Assembly (NCBI RefSeq): GCF_034356035.1
Contig: NZ_CP136423.1
Location: 2,170,001-2,234,000, forward strand
DNA length: 64,000 bases
From: Blautia hydrogenotrophica DSM 10507
GTDB lineage: Bacteria; Bacillota; Clostridia; Lachnospirales; Lachnospiraceae
Direction: 5' to 3'
Positions within the stretch are counted from its first letter, which is position 1; each line of letters begins with the position of its first letter. A program made the translations under genes and the position numbers. Below are positions 27,260 to 36,385 of this stretch, piece after piece. The notes beneath the pieces were generated by a model. It ran no database searches and was not told the DNA's origin. It saw only the letters and a list, made by a program, of their open reading frames with translations.

Positions 27260-28472
27260 TCCATTTCTCCCTGTCTACCAGACTGCTCCCGGTCACCTGT
27301 GCCTGAATCTCTCCGTCAGTCACCTGAATTCGAATAGCATCCAGCGGTTTCACCTGCTCAACTCGATGAATGCCATGTCCATTTTCATCTGTGACAAACG
27401 AAAATCCCTGGGTCAGCTTTTTCAGCGGAGAGCAACCGTAAAGCCGTTGGGCATAAACCTGAAGCTCATGTCTGGAGTCTTTGATTTTCTGCTTCATACC
27501 GTTCTCAATCTTCTCCTGGATATCTGCCAGATACTGCCTTCTCTCCAAAATCTGCTGCCTAGGACTCAAAAAACCCATACGAATCTTATACTGTTCCAAG
27601 CGGCTTTTTAAAAGCGTCAGGCGCCCCAGTAATCCACGCTCCAATCTGCTTTCGTACTCCGCCAATTGTCCCAGAAATCCACGGTAATCATCCACTGCCA
27701 GTTCCGCAGCCGCTGACGGCGTGGGAGCCCGCAAATCTGCCACATAGTCTGCAATCGTCACATCTGTCTCATGTCCCACTGCCGATATCACTGGGGTTGT
27801 GCATTCAAAAATTGCGCGGGCGACTTCCTCCTCGTTAAAAGCCCATAAATCCTCAATAGATCCGCCGCCTCTGCCTACGATCATCACGTCTACACCCAGC
27901 CTGTCTAAAGTCTGAATTCCCTTTACAATACTCTCTTTCGCGCCAGCTCCCTGAACCAGAGCCGGATACAGAATAATTTGAAGATAGGGATTTCTTCTAT
28001 ATGAAATGTTCCGAATGTCCTGAATCGCAGCCCCGGTAGGTGCCGTCACCACACCCAGAGTGCGTATGAATCTGGGAATCGGCTGTTTGTACTCAGGTGC
28101 AAACATCCCCATCTCTTCCAATTCTCTTTTCAGAGCCAAAAACCGTTCATAGAGCAACCCTGCTCCTTCTAACTGAATCTGTCTGGCGTAGAGCTGGTAT
28201 TTTCCATCTCTCTCATAGACGTTCACGCTGCCGCTCACCACAACCTTATCTCCGTTTTTCATGGCGAAGCCTAGTCCTCGTCTCTGACCTGCGAACATCA
28301 CACAGGCAATCGTTCCAGTCTCATCTTTCAGGGAAAAATAGATGTGTCCGGACGTATGATATTTACAGTTGGATACCTCTCCTTTTACAGAAATTCTGCT
28401 GAGCATGAAATCCTGCGTAAACATATTTTTGATGTAGTTGTTTACCTGTCCTACGGAATAGATACTGTTCAT
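27252..28472 (-). CDS. xseA: Exodeoxyribonuclease VII large subunit
   Basis: The catalytic subunit of exonuclease VII. The 406 residues show an N-terminal OB fold (about 1-100, with GHIYFSLKDETG), the catalytic region VGRGGGSIEDLWAFNEE (about 200-216) and SAVGHETDVTIADYVADLRAPTPSAAAE, then a coiled-coil C-terminus. It overlaps nusB by 4 bases. Confidence 0.97.
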   Translation of the reverse strand: MNSIYSVGQVNNYIKNMFTQDFMLSRISVKGEVSNCKYHTSGHIYFSLKDETGTIACVMFAGQRRGLGFAMKNGDKVVVSGSVNVYERDGKYQLYARQIQLEGAGLLYERFLALKRELEEMGMFAPEYKQPIPRFIRTLGVVTAPTGAAIQDIRNISYRRNPYLQIILYPALVQGAGAKESIVKGIQTLDRLGVDVMIVGRGGGSIEDLWAFNEEEVARAIFECTTPVISAVGHETDVTIADYVADLRAPTPSAAAELAVDDYRGFLGQLAEYESRLERGLLGRLTLLKSRLEQYKIRMGFLSPRQQILERRQYLADIQEKIENGMKQKIKDSRHELQVYAQRLYGCSPLKKLTQGFSFVTDENGHGIHRVEQVKPLDAIRIQVTDGEIQAQVTGSSLVDREKWNV

Positions 28473-28876
28473 CTCAATTCTTTCGCCACTCTACCAAGAA
28501 TTCCGTTGACAAACGCAAAGGAATCCTCACCACCGAATCTCTTTGCAAGCTCCACAGCTTCATTGATGGATACCTTCGTGGGAATCTCTTCCTCATATTT
28601 CAGCTCATAGACGGAAAGACGCAGCGCTGTCAAGTCCACTCTGGCCATACGGCTGGTCTTCCATCCCTTTGACAGTTGGTTGAGCAGTTCGTCAATTTCC
28701 TTCAAATGTGAGATCACCTGCTCATATTTTTCCTGCATATATGCGCGGTCACTTTCATCCAACTCTTCCAGTTCATTGAAATAGATTGTCAGCTGCTGCG
28801 GCATTTCCTCCTCCGTATTAAACTGACTCATAAAAAGGAGCTTAAAAATGTGCTCCCTGATCTTACTTCTCCCCAT
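28469..28876 (-). CDS. nusB: Transcription antitermination factor NusB
   Basis: Binds boxA RNA with NusE (S10) in rRNA antitermination. The start MGRSKIREHIFKLLF at 28876 is preceded by AGGAGG and matches the family N-terminus; a longer frame to 28915 lacks an RBS. The C-terminal part IPTKVSINEAVELAKRFGGE fits the family. It starts the overlapping nusB-xseA-xseB-ispA-dxs-tlyA chain. Confidence 0.95.
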   Translation of the reverse strand: MGRSKIREHIFKLLFMSQFNTEEEMPQQLTIYFNELEELDESDRAYMQEKYEQVISHLKEIDELLNQLSKGWKTSRMARVDLTALRLSVYELKYEEEIPTKVSINEAVELAKRFGGEDSFAFVNGILGRVAKELR

Positions 28877-28927
28877 GGGATTTCCTCCTGTATCTGTTGC
28901 TTTCATGTAACACAAAAAAGGAAAGGG

Positions 28928-29314
28928 TTACTTTCCTTTTTCGTTCTCCATATCGACACTTGCAATTCGGATATTCACATCCGCAACCTCGAGCCCCGTC
29001 ATATTCTCGATAGCCGCCTTTACCTTTTCCTGTACCGTCTTACTGGTCTCGAGTATGTTCTTCCCGTAAGCAATATTCAGAGCCAGATCCACCGTAACCA
29101 CGTTCTCCAGGACATTTACCTTCACACCTTTAGACAGATTCTTCATTCCCAGTTTTCCCACCAGCTCGTTGGTGATGTTCCCGGCCATGGACGCGACCCC
29201 TTCTACCTCCGTTGCCGCCAGCCCTGCGATGATCGCCACTACTTCATCAGCAATGTAGACTTCCCCGCTTCCATCTAGTTCCTGTATCTTATATGTGTTT
29301 CTCTTCTCTGCCAT
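28928..29314 (-). CDS. Asp23/Gls24-family protein (YqhY-like)
   Basis: A 128-residue protein of the Asp23 (DUF322) family, with GEVYIADEVVAIIAGLAA near the N-terminus and VEGVASMAGNI. In Bacillus the homologue YqhY lies between accC and nusB and affects acetyl-CoA carboxylase activity; here it sits just ahead of nusB but far from the acc genes. Function is not established. Confidence 0.88.
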   Translation of the reverse strand: MAEKRNTYKIQELDGSGEVYIADEVVAIIAGLAATEVEGVASMAGNITNELVGKLGMKNLSKGVKVNVLENVVTVDLALNIAYGKNILETSKTVQEKVKAAIENMTGLEVADVNIRIASVDMENEKGK

Positions 29315-29402
29315 AATAAGACCCTCCTACGGTTCTTCAATCTGATGATTCATTTTTTTTATTATATCAAAACTTATCTGAAAATAAAAGGGCTTTCCTG
29401 GA

Positions 29403-30995
29403 TTAATTTCGACTGAACTCTGAGAGAACCAGCCCCTCATTTCTGTCCAAAGTCATACCTACACTCCAAGAATTAATGAACAGCAAAAGCGGATTTCCTT
29501 TCAAATCCGTCACCTTTTTCATATCCGAAGTGCCCGTCAATCTGCGCACATCCACCTCGTCCTTGTTCTCAATCCACCGAATATGCTCATATGGCAAGTT
29601 TTCCAAAAGTATCTCCACATTATACTCATTTTTCAGGCGGTATTTCAGGACATCAAACTGCAAAACGCCGACAACACCTACAATGATCTCCTCCATACCT
29701 GTATTGAATTCCTGGAAAATCTGAATCGCACCCTCCTGGGCAATCTGATTAATCCCTTTTACAAACTGCTTTCTCTTCATGGTATCCATCTGCCGTACCC
29801 TGGCGAAATGTTCCGGAGCGAAAGTCGGGATTCCCTCGTAGGCAAACTTCTTCCCCGGCGCGCAGACTGTATCTCCTATTGAAAAAATACCCGGGTCAAA
29901 CACGCCAATGATATCGCCTGCGTAAGCCTCCTCCACCACATGCCTGTCCTGAGCCATCAGCTGCTGCGGCTGTGACAGACGCATCTTTTTTTCTCCTTGC
30001 ACGTGGTACACTTCCCTGGACGCCTCAAATTTGCCAGAACAGATACGCATAAATGCAATACGGTCTCTGTGATTCTTATTCATATTCGCCTGGATTTTAA
30101 AGACAAACGCAGAAAAATCTTCCTCCATCGGGTCAACCACCCCACAGTCTGCCAGTCTCGGCAGAGGGGAGGTAGTCATCTTCAAAAAGTGCTTCAGAAA
30201 AGTCTCCACTCCAAAGTTTGTCAGCGCGGAGCCAAAAAACACTGGCGACAATTTTCCTTGGCTGACCTGTTCCTGGTCAAATTCCGCGCTGGCCCCGTCC
30301 AAAAGTTCAATCTCCTCCAATAACTGCTCCTTTTGTTCCTGGGAAATCACTTCGTCTAAACGGGAGTCGTCCACAGAAATTTCTTCCTCAACTCCCTCCT
30401 TCGTCCCTTTCTGCGTGTCGCTGAAAGTCAAAACCTTTCTGGTATTTCTGTCATACACGCCTCGAAAATTTTTTCCTGAACCAATCGGCCAATTTATGGG
30501 ACAGGTGGCAATTCCAAGCTCCTTTTCAATCTCGTCCAACAGCTCAAAGGTGTCATTGGCGTCCCGGTCCATCTTGTTGATAAACGTAAAGATGGGAATA
30601 TGGCGCATTACACAAACTTTAAAAAGTTTTCTGGTCTGCGCCTCTACTCCCTTAGAACCATCAATGACCATCACTGCGGAATCCGCTGCCATCAAGGTAC
30701 GATATGTGTCCTCCGAGAAATCCTGATGCCCCGGAGTATCCAATATGTTTATGCAGTAGTCATCATAGTGAAACTGCAAAACGGAAGAGGTGACCGAAAT
30801 TCCCCTCTCCTTCTCGATCTCCATCCAGTCCGAGACCGCATGTCTCGCCGTAGCTTTTCCTTTCACGGAACCTGCCAGATTGATGGCACCTCCGTACAGG
30901 AGAAACTTTTCCGTCAAAGTGGTTTTTCCAGCGTCTGGATGGGAAATAATCGCAAATGTACGTCTTTTTTCTATTTCTTTCGTATACTGAGACAC
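29403..30995 (-). CDS. prfC: Peptide chain release factor 3
   Basis: A GTPase that recycles class I release factors. The 530 residues start with a G domain: SHPDAGKTTLTEK (P-loop), ILDTPGHQDF and NKMDRD. Domains II-III resemble EF-G. The start was placed at GTG (30995), six bases after AGGAGG; the longer TTG-start frame has no RBS. It lies downstream of the spoIIIA operon. Confidence 0.95.
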   Translation of the reverse strand: MSQYTKEIEKRRTFAIISHPDAGKTTLTEKFLLYGGAINLAGSVKGKATARHAVSDWMEIEKERGISVTSSVLQFHYDDYCINILDTPGHQDFSEDTYRTLMAADSAVMVIDGSKGVEAQTRKLFKVCVMRHIPIFTFINKMDRDANDTFELLDEIEKELGIATCPINWPIGSGKNFRGVYDRNTRKVLTFSDTQKGTKEGVEEEISVDDSRLDEVISQEQKEQLLEEIELLDGASAEFDQEQVSQGKLSPVFFGSALTNFGVETFLKHFLKMTTSPLPRLADCGVVDPMEEDFSAFVFKIQANMNKNHRDRIAFMRICSGKFEASREVYHVQGEKKMRLSQPQQLMAQDRHVVEEAYAGDIIGVFDPGIFSIGDTVCAPGKKFAYEGIPTFAPEHFARVRQMDTMKRKQFVKGINQIAQEGAIQIFQEFNTGMEEIIVGVVGVLQFDVLKYRLKNEYNVEILLENLPYEHIRWIENKDEVDVRRLTGTSDMKKVTDLKGNPLLLFINSWSVGMTLDRNEGLVLSEFSRN

Positions 30996-31075
30996 GATAT
31001 ACCTCCTGTATTTACCAATTCTTCGCAAAACACAACGTATTCATTCTATTATACCTGCATGACACTGTCAAGGTC

Positions 31076-31876
31076 CTATTCCTGCTGCTCTTCGCTCTGT
31101 GCAGTGTCCTCCGTCTGAGTACTCTCCTCCGTCTGCGAGCTTTCCTCTGTCTGAGTATCCTCACTGGATTCAGCGTCCACATTAGAAGAAGTAATCACAA
31201 TCTGCTCTGCTCCCACACCAGTTTTCCGCTGTACAATATCCTCAATCTGCGCTCTTTGGTCATCCCCTAGTTGAGAATTGGAAACCACCACATCAGCCGT
31301 CTCCCCTGTCAGATTCACAATCGCGTCCACAAACCCTTTTGCTTCCAAAAGCATCTCTGCGGCCGTCTCCTTCTCTGCCAGCTCAGTCATGGCTACTAGG
31401 CTGTCGATGGCCTGTTGCTTTTCTGTCTCAGAGATTTGTTCATTGTCAATAATTTTCTGCAAATCCTCTTTATTTTGTGCTCTCACCTGTTCCCGTGTGA
31501 TTTTAGCCTGCGCCGCGAAATTGGACGCTCCTGTCAGCACCGCCTCTCCTGGTGTCTCTGTATCCATACTTCCCGTCTCATCCACCGCATCTGTGACCTC
31601 TGTGGCATCCGCTACCTCTGTGGAATCCACCGCTTCTTCGCCAGCTGTCTCCTCATCCTGGGCAGCGGTACTCTTTGCGTTTTCTTCCATTACCGTGCTG
31701 TCTCCAATATCGTAATCCAGATTTTCCACCTCTTCCAGTATACTATTGTCGCTGCTGGCCTCCTGATCTTTATCGAAGCCGAGATCCACATTGGCAAAAT
31801 TCAGATATCCCGCCACCGCGATCAACAAAGCCAGACCGGTAATAATGACTTGATTTTTTTTGAATACTTTCTTCAC
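31076..31876 (-). CDS. spoIIIAH: Stage III sporulation protein AH
   Basis: A mother-cell membrane protein that pairs with forespore SpoIIQ in the feeding-tube channel. The 266 residues have one N-terminal transmembrane helix (about 8-26), an acidic low-complexity linker (about 35-120), a YscJ/FliF-like domain (about 120-225) and a Glu/Thr/Gln-rich tail (226-266). The tail and linker make it longer than the 218-residue Bacillus protein. It is the last gene of the spoIIIA operon. Confidence 0.92.
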   Translation of the reverse strand: MKKVFKKNQVIITGLALLIAVAGYLNFANVDLGFDKDQEASSDNSILEEVENLDYDIGDSTVMEENAKSTAAQDEETAGEEAVDSTEVADATEVTDAVDETGSMDTETPGEAVLTGASNFAAQAKITREQVRAQNKEDLQKIIDNEQISETEKQQAIDSLVAMTELAEKETAAEMLLEAKGFVDAIVNLTGETADVVVSNSQLGDDQRAQIEDIVQRKTGVGAEQIVITSSNVDAESSEDTQTEESSQTEESTQTEDTAQSEEQQE

Positions 31877-31887
31877 TTGCCCTCTCC

Positions 31888-32346
31888 TTATATCATTTTC
31901 ATTATTTTTATTTTATGGGCTTCCACTGGAAATAATGCCATTACTGCCTGCTGAATGTTTCTTTCCACCACAGAATTTCCGACTCCTTCGGCCACAATCA
32001 CTACTCCTTCCACTTGTGGAGCCTCTTCATCCCCATAAAATTCAGCAGTCTTCTCCTGAACAGAGAGCATCACCTTCACTTCGCCTACTCCTTCCACCTG
32101 GGACAAGGTTTCCTCCAACTGACGCTCCATCCGTTCTTTCTGAGTAAGACTGCTGCCTTGATCTGTCTTGGTCCAAGTCATGTTGGAAGAATCCTGAACA
32201 TTTGTCTCATTCTTTTTCACCGGCAGAGCCATAACAGCAAGCAAGACTCCCACCAGCAAAAGCACCAGCCATTGCTGCTTCGTGATTTTACCCAGAGAGA
32301 ATTTGGAGCCTTTCTCCTGGGATTTCGTAAATCCGCTCCAGCTCAT
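31888..32346 (-). CDS. spoIIIAG: Stage III sporulation protein AG
   Basis: A ring-forming component of the SpoIIIA-SpoIIQ channel. One transmembrane helix (about 27-43) is followed by a ring-building motif with VEGVGEVKVMLSVQ (about 83-96) and VVIVAEGVGNSVVERNIQQAV. At 152 residues it is much shorter than the 229-residue Bacillus protein: the long insertion between the motif strands is cut to about 15 residues. The start, 9 bases after AGGAGG, lies 59 bases inside the spoIIIAF reading frame. Confidence 0.9.
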   Translation of the reverse strand: MSWSGFTKSQEKGSKFSLGKITKQQWLVLLLVGVLLAVMALPVKKNETNVQDSSNMTWTKTDQGSSLTQKERMERQLEETLSQVEGVGEVKVMLSVQEKTAEFYGDEEAPQVEGVVIVAEGVGNSVVERNIQQAVMALFPVEAHKIKIMKMI

Positions 32347-32788
32347 CCGCCACCGCCTCCTTTTTCTCCTGGCTGCATGCCTCTTTCACCGTCACCTTGA
32401 TCTTTGCAATTTCCACTTCTTCCCCTTTGTCCAAAGTGACTTCTACCATTCTGGGATACGCCTCCATCTTTACCATGATCTGTCGTATCTGTTCTTCTAG
32501 TTCTCTTTCATACTGCTCATAGAGATAATCCTCTTGTGAATGTTCCAAATCCCAGGCCTTCTCCCACAGTTCCTCTTTCATACTGTTTGCCATAAAGTTA
32601 CGGTCCACCAGATCTTTCAGCCGAAAAATCTGTAAGATCGGTGTAATCAACAGCAGAATCAATAGCAGTCCCAGAAAGTGTCGGATATACTTGTTGTATT
32701 TTCCATCAGGAAGAAAATTCATCACAGCCGTAAAAAACAGATAAAACACTGCAAGATTTTTCATCCACTCATAGATTGTCTCCCTCAT
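32288..32788 (-). CDS. spoIIIAF: Stage III sporulation protein AF
   Basis: A membrane protein with two N-terminal transmembrane segments (about 8-25 and 32-50), then a soluble domain. The start MRETIYEWMKNLAVFY at 32788 overlaps the spoIIIAE stop by 4 bases; a longer in-frame start to 32902 would lie inside spoIIIAE and is rejected. The 3' end overlaps spoIIIAG by 59 bases. Confidence 0.9.
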   Translation of the reverse strand: MRETIYEWMKNLAVFYLFFTAVMNFLPDGKYNKYIRHFLGLLLILLLITPILQIFRLKDLVDRNFMANSMKEELWEKAWDLEHSQEDYLYEQYERELEEQIRQIMVKMEAYPRMVEVTLDKGEEVEIAKIKVTVKEACSQEKKEAVADELERIYEIPGERLQILSG

Positions 32789-33996
32789 CCGCTTCCTCCA
32801 AAAGTGACAGCCAAAATCACCACCGTAACCATGCACAACACCTGAGTGGTCAACAAAATTCTCAAAAGCAGAGCACAGCCATCTCCCATGATACTTAGAC
32901 AACCTACCATCCTAGGATCAGACACTGGCTGCGTCAAAGCCGACATCAACCGATAAGTCAAAGACATCAGTCCATACTGTATGATCGGTGTCAGCCCCCA
33001 GATCAACAGGATAATCACAAAAGTGACACCCAGACAGTTGCGCACCAGCACAGCAGCAGTCACCACAATTTCTGTGACCGCGTTAAACGCATTGCCTACA
33101 CCTGGCAGGGCACTGGCAGTCTTGCCAATGGCACTTCTCTTCAACGAATCAATCACCGGCGCGACCAAGGACTGCACAATCTGCATTCCCGCCACTACTC
33201 CCAGCATTGTCTTCAGTGACCAGTCTACCAAAGTCCTCAATAAGTCTGCCAATTTGCTCAGCAAATCCTCCTTCGAGAGATGGTTCACCATATTCAGAAG
33301 CACGCACAAATTCGCCGCCGGCAGCACAAAGGTAATCATTAGCCACTGAATCAGCCAGACCAGCAGCAAAACCATCTCATAAAAAACTGCCGCAGTCGTT
33401 GCCCCGTTAGAAGCTGCCACCGCCAGAAAATAAGCTGGCGCCAATCCCTGCATAAATGTGACTACTGCCCGCAGACTGTCTTCCAGCTGGCTGCTCATAT
33501 TCTGAAAAGACTCCATCAGAAGCACAAACAGTAGCAGATAGATCACATAAAAACTGATCTCTCCAATTTGTCCATTTTCAAACATGCTTGTAAAATTTGA
33601 AAAGACTGCTGCTATCAGCACCAACAGAAAAATTTGTAAGAGAATGGTTTTTTCTCTGGCAAACTGTTCAATGAAAATCTCTCTTAAAAAAACTACAATC
33701 GTATCTCCATCCAGACTGATCTCGCCATTCATGAGCTTTCCCATCATCTCCGTGAAAGAAAAAGTTCTTTCCTCCAGCAGGTTGTCCATTACTTCCTGAA
33801 GCTCATCCAAATCCAAATCTGACATCAGACGGCTCGTCTCCTCCTCCGCCAGCCCGCTGTTTTCCTCGTCTGAGGGCTCCTCCTGAGCCTTGACACTCAC
33901 TGTACAGCAGAGAAAACAGAGAAGCAGAAAAATCCCCAAACTGATCTTTTTTATTTTTTTCTTGCCGCCCCAGGCGCTCTTCTTTGCTCTGTTCAT
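32785..33996 (-). CDS. spoIIIAE: Stage III sporulation protein AE
   Basis: A polytopic membrane protein of 403 residues with an N-terminal signal-like segment (about 17-37), an acidic region, and then eight or so hydrophobic helices. It resembles transport proteins and is a core membrane part of the SpoIIIA complex. It overlaps spoIIIAD by 4 bases and spoIIIAF by 4 bases. Confidence 0.93.
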   Translation of the reverse strand: MNRAKKSAWGGKKKIKKISLGIFLLLCFLCCTVSVKAQEEPSDEENSGLAEEETSRLMSDLDLDELQEVMDNLLEERTFSFTEMMGKLMNGEISLDGDTIVVFLREIFIEQFAREKTILLQIFLLVLIAAVFSNFTSMFENGQIGEISFYVIYLLLFVLLMESFQNMSSQLEDSLRAVVTFMQGLAPAYFLAVAASNGATTAAVFYEMVLLLVWLIQWLMITFVLPAANLCVLLNMVNHLSKEDLLSKLADLLRTLVDWSLKTMLGVVAGMQIVQSLVAPVIDSLKRSAIGKTASALPGVGNAFNAVTEIVVTAAVLVRNCLGVTFVIILLIWGLTPIIQYGLMSLTYRLMSALTQPVSDPRMVGCLSIMGDGCALLLRILLTTQVLCMVTVVILAVTFGGSG

Positions 33997-34379
33997 GTCA
34001 TAAAATCCTGAATTGTCTCCAACAAAGCCAGCAAAATCGGCATACTGACTGCCATAATTGCCAACTTACAAAAAAGTTCAATCTGTCCAGCAATGGCGGA
34101 GTAACCCGCATCTTTGCAAATACCGGAAGAAAATTGTCCAATATAAGTAATTCCTATCATCTTCAGTATCGCAGCCATGTAAGTACTGTCAATGGGTATG
34201 TAAGACCGTATCTTTTCCAGCGAGGCAAACAAGTAGTCCAATTTACCTACCGCCAAAGACAAGATCAAAATTCCCATGCCTAAAGTCAGATATCCTGAGA
34301 ACTCCGGTCTGGTGTTCTTCATCAGATACCCCAGCAAAACTCCGGCAATCCCCAGGACAGAGATTTTGATTACTTCCAC
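33993..34379 (-). CDS. spoIIIAD: Stage III sporulation protein AD
   Basis: A small membrane protein with four hydrophobic segments. GYLMKNTRPEFSGYL and ILKMIGITYIGQF match the family. The start was placed at a GTG (34379), which has AAGGGGG just upstream and gives 128 residues, close to the 133-residue Bacillus protein. A longer frame to 34448 would overlap spoIIIAC and is less likely. Confidence 0.9.
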   Translation of the reverse strand: MEVIKISVLGIAGVLLGYLMKNTRPEFSGYLTLGMGILILSLAVGKLDYLFASLEKIRSYIPIDSTYMAAILKMIGITYIGQFSSGICKDAGYSAIAGQIELFCKLAIMAVSMPILLALLETIQDFMT

Positions 34380-34407
34380 GTTTCCCCCTTTTTCAGCAGC
34401 AGGCTTC

Positions 34408-34602
34408 CTACAATAAAAACAATTTCTGAATGTCTTCAAACAATTCATAGATATAGGGAAGTATCCAAAACAAAACGATTAAAAGACCTGCCAGGCTGGT
34501 CAAAAAAGCCTGTTCTTCCCTTCCGCTGTGTTTTAATACCTGTGTCAGCACGGAGACCAGGATGCCCACTGCTGCGATTTTGAAAATAATACTGACTTCC
34601 AT
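34408..34602 (-). CDS. spoIIIAC: Stage III sporulation protein AC
   Basis: A 64-residue protein with two transmembrane helices, matching SpoIIIAC in length and position. LTQVLKHSGREEQAFL in the loop is characteristic. The start follows AAGGAGG. Confidence 0.92.
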   Translation of the reverse strand: MEVSIIFKIAAVGILVSVLTQVLKHSGREEQAFLTSLAGLLIVLFWILPYIYELFEDIQKLFLL

Positions 34603-34618
34603 AGTCCTCCTTCTCTCA

Positions 34619-35137
34619 CTAAAACACTAAAATCGCTAAAAACAGACCTCCTAGAATTCCCAGGCTCCGATACATTCTCTGCTTCGCCGGCATCGTCTTT
34701 TCGAAAGAGAGAATCTCCTGTTCCAGCTCTTTTTCAAACAACTGTAATTGTTCTATTTGAACCTTCCTGCTCTCCCTGCCCAGGTGCATCCCAAGCTGGC
34801 ATAGCAGTTCAAAATCTCTTTGGCTTAGTTCCCAGTTCCTTGTGTATTCCTCCGCCTGTTCCCGGAACATCACCTCCATGGAGCTTCCGGAACCGGACCG
34901 CAGCCTTTTGGCCAACCCCCTCGCAAAGACCGCACAGCCGCCGTCCAGTTTTCTTCCGGTCCGCTCTAAAGCCTGGGCCAGCACCGTGTGAGCGCACCCA
35001 ATCTCGTTTTCCAAGAGAAGAGCCATTCTCCTTAAGTTCTTTAGCTCCCTCAGACGCCGGTTCATCTGAAATACACTGGAAAATCCAAGCCCTGCCCCTG
35101 ACAGCAGAATCAACAGCATCCCAATTCCTTTCAGCAC
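34619..35137 (-). CDS. spoIIIAB: Stage III sporulation protein AB
   Basis: A 172-residue protein with hydrophobic ends and a helical soluble middle, a fold akin to type II secretion GspF. LRELKNLRRMALLLENEIG (about 30-48) is typical. The start codon is GTG. It lies between spoIIIAA and spoIIIAC. Confidence 0.9.
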   Translation of the reverse strand: MLKGIGMLLILLSGAGLGFSSVFQMNRRLRELKNLRRMALLLENEIGCAHTVLAQALERTGRKLDGGCAVFARGLAKRLRSGSGSSMEVMFREQAEEYTRNWELSQRDFELLCQLGMHLGRESRKVQIEQLQLFEKELEQEILSFEKTMPAKQRMYRSLGILGGLFLAILVF

Positions 35138-35176
35138 AGACCTGTCCCCCCTTCCGCCGTTTTTGCGGTCTTCTTC

Positions 35177-36112
35177 TCACAGAGGCTGTCCATCGGCGTC
35201 ATAAATACCTCGAATCACTCCTGCTCTTTTCTCATATCCCAACAAAAGGTATCTCTCAAACACCCTCTCTTCCATTAATCTTTGAAACAAAGGCTTACGC
35301 CTGAGATCCTCCAGAGAATTCCCATGGACCGTTGCTAGCAATTTACAGCCACAGTGCACCACGGATTCAATGGCATGAATATCCTCATAGTCGCCCAATT
35401 CATCTACCGCCACCACCTGTGGCGCCATGGAGCGGATCAGCATCATCATACCTTCGGCTTTCGGGCAGCCGTCCAGCACATCCGTGCGGATTCCCACATC
35501 GTTTTGTGCAATGCCCTGATAACAGCCCGCAATTTCTGAGCGCTCATCCACCACCCCTACCGTCCGTCCTGGACAGGAAGAAGTTCCATTGGAAATCTGG
35601 CGGATCAAATCCCGCAGCAAGGTAGTCTTGCCGCAGCGGGGAGGAGAAATAATCAGAGTATGAGCCACTTCTTTTCCATATACCCAAGAAAATACCGAAT
35701 CTGCACAGCCCTTCTTCTCATGAGCCAACCGCAGATTCAGACAAGAGATGTCCCTCATGCCGTCCACCCTCTTGCCAGACAGCACCGTCCTGCCCGCAAC
35801 CCCAACACGGTGTCCTCCCGGGACAGTAAGAAATCCCTGCCGCAGTTCCTCTTCGTAAGCGTAGAGTGAATACTCGCTGATAATCTCTAAGGTCTCTGAG
35901 AGTTCCTCCGCCGTCACTCGAAATGCGCGCTTTAAGTCCCTAGTCCGTCTACCCTTGTCATCCAGAAAAATCTCTCCCTCCTGAGACGATAGCAGCAACG
36001 GCTGAGAAACTCTAAGGCGAATCTCATAGATATTTCCAAAGTTCAGACAGGCAGCCTGCAAAACGTGGCGAATCCCCTCCGAAAAGAAAGTCACGACCTG
36101 CTCTTGTTCCAA
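35177..36112 (-). CDS. spoIIIAA: Stage III sporulation protein AA (ATPase)
   Basis: The secretion-type ATPase of the SpoIIIA complex. The 311 residues carry the Walker A ISPPRCGKTTLLRDLIR (about 153-169), VGVVDERSEIAGCY, and the Walker B-like VVAVDELGD. The start codon is TTG, preceded by AAAGGAGGG. It is the first gene of the eight-gene operon, behind a sigma-E-like promoter. Confidence 0.95.
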   Translation of the reverse strand: MEQEQVVTFFSEGIRHVLQAACLNFGNIYEIRLRVSQPLLLSSQEGEIFLDDKGRRTRDLKRAFRVTAEELSETLEIISEYSLYAYEEELRQGFLTVPGGHRVGVAGRTVLSGKRVDGMRDISCLNLRLAHEKKGCADSVFSWVYGKEVAHTLIISPPRCGKTTLLRDLIRQISNGTSSCPGRTVGVVDERSEIAGCYQGIAQNDVGIRTDVLDGCPKAEGMMMLIRSMAPQVVAVDELGDYEDIHAIESVVHCGCKLLATVHGNSLEDLRRKPLFQRLMEERVFERYLLLGYEKRAGVIRGIYDADGQPL

Positions 36113-36138
36113 CTACTCACCCTCCTTTCCCTCTATGT

Positions 36139-36172
36139 GCTTCCGAATTTCCGATTGGCACTTCGGAAGTAC
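36139..36172 (-). other. Hairpin in the spoIIIA leader
   Basis: CTTCCGAA and TTCGGAAG form a perfect 8-bp inverted repeat in the untranslated leader, between the promoter and the RBS. No T-run follows, so it is unlikely to be a terminator; it could affect stability or translation. Confidence 0.35.
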
Positions 36173-36179
36173 ATACTTC

Positions 36180-36209
36180 AATATATGAGGACAAACTTTA
36201 AAACATGTC
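36180..36209 (-). promoter_or_regulatory. Sigma-E-like promoter of the spoIIIA operon
   Basis: On the minus strand: GACATGTT (36202-36209), 14-bp spacer, CATATATT (36180-36187). This compares well with the sigma-E consensus GTCATATT and CATACAAT. The operon is sigma-E-dependent in Bacillus. Confidence 0.55.
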
Positions 36210-36260
36210 ATCACAGCACAATCCTGTACGTCTTTGCCAAAGCAATCCTAATTACGACAT

Positions 36261-36296
36261 AAAAAACGCTCTTGACAATTTCAAACTGTCAAGAGC
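36261..36296 (-). terminator. Terminator of the Sfp-type transferase gene
   Basis: A perfect 10-bp stem, GCTCTTGACA with TGTCAAGAGC (36268-36296), is followed on the minus strand by six T residues. It separates the upstream helicase/transferase transcript from spoIIIA. Confidence 0.88.
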
Positions 36297-36385
36297 ACAT
36301 CCACACGTATGAAATTTTCTTTTAGATTCCATGCACATGAACAGAAGGAGCTTCCATGATTTAGTCATACTCCGCATAGGAAAGG

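Noticed and set aside
32288..32902. Longer version of SpoIIIAF
   Set aside because: The first 38 codons would lie inside spoIIIAE; the start at 32788 has the normal overlap and N-terminus.
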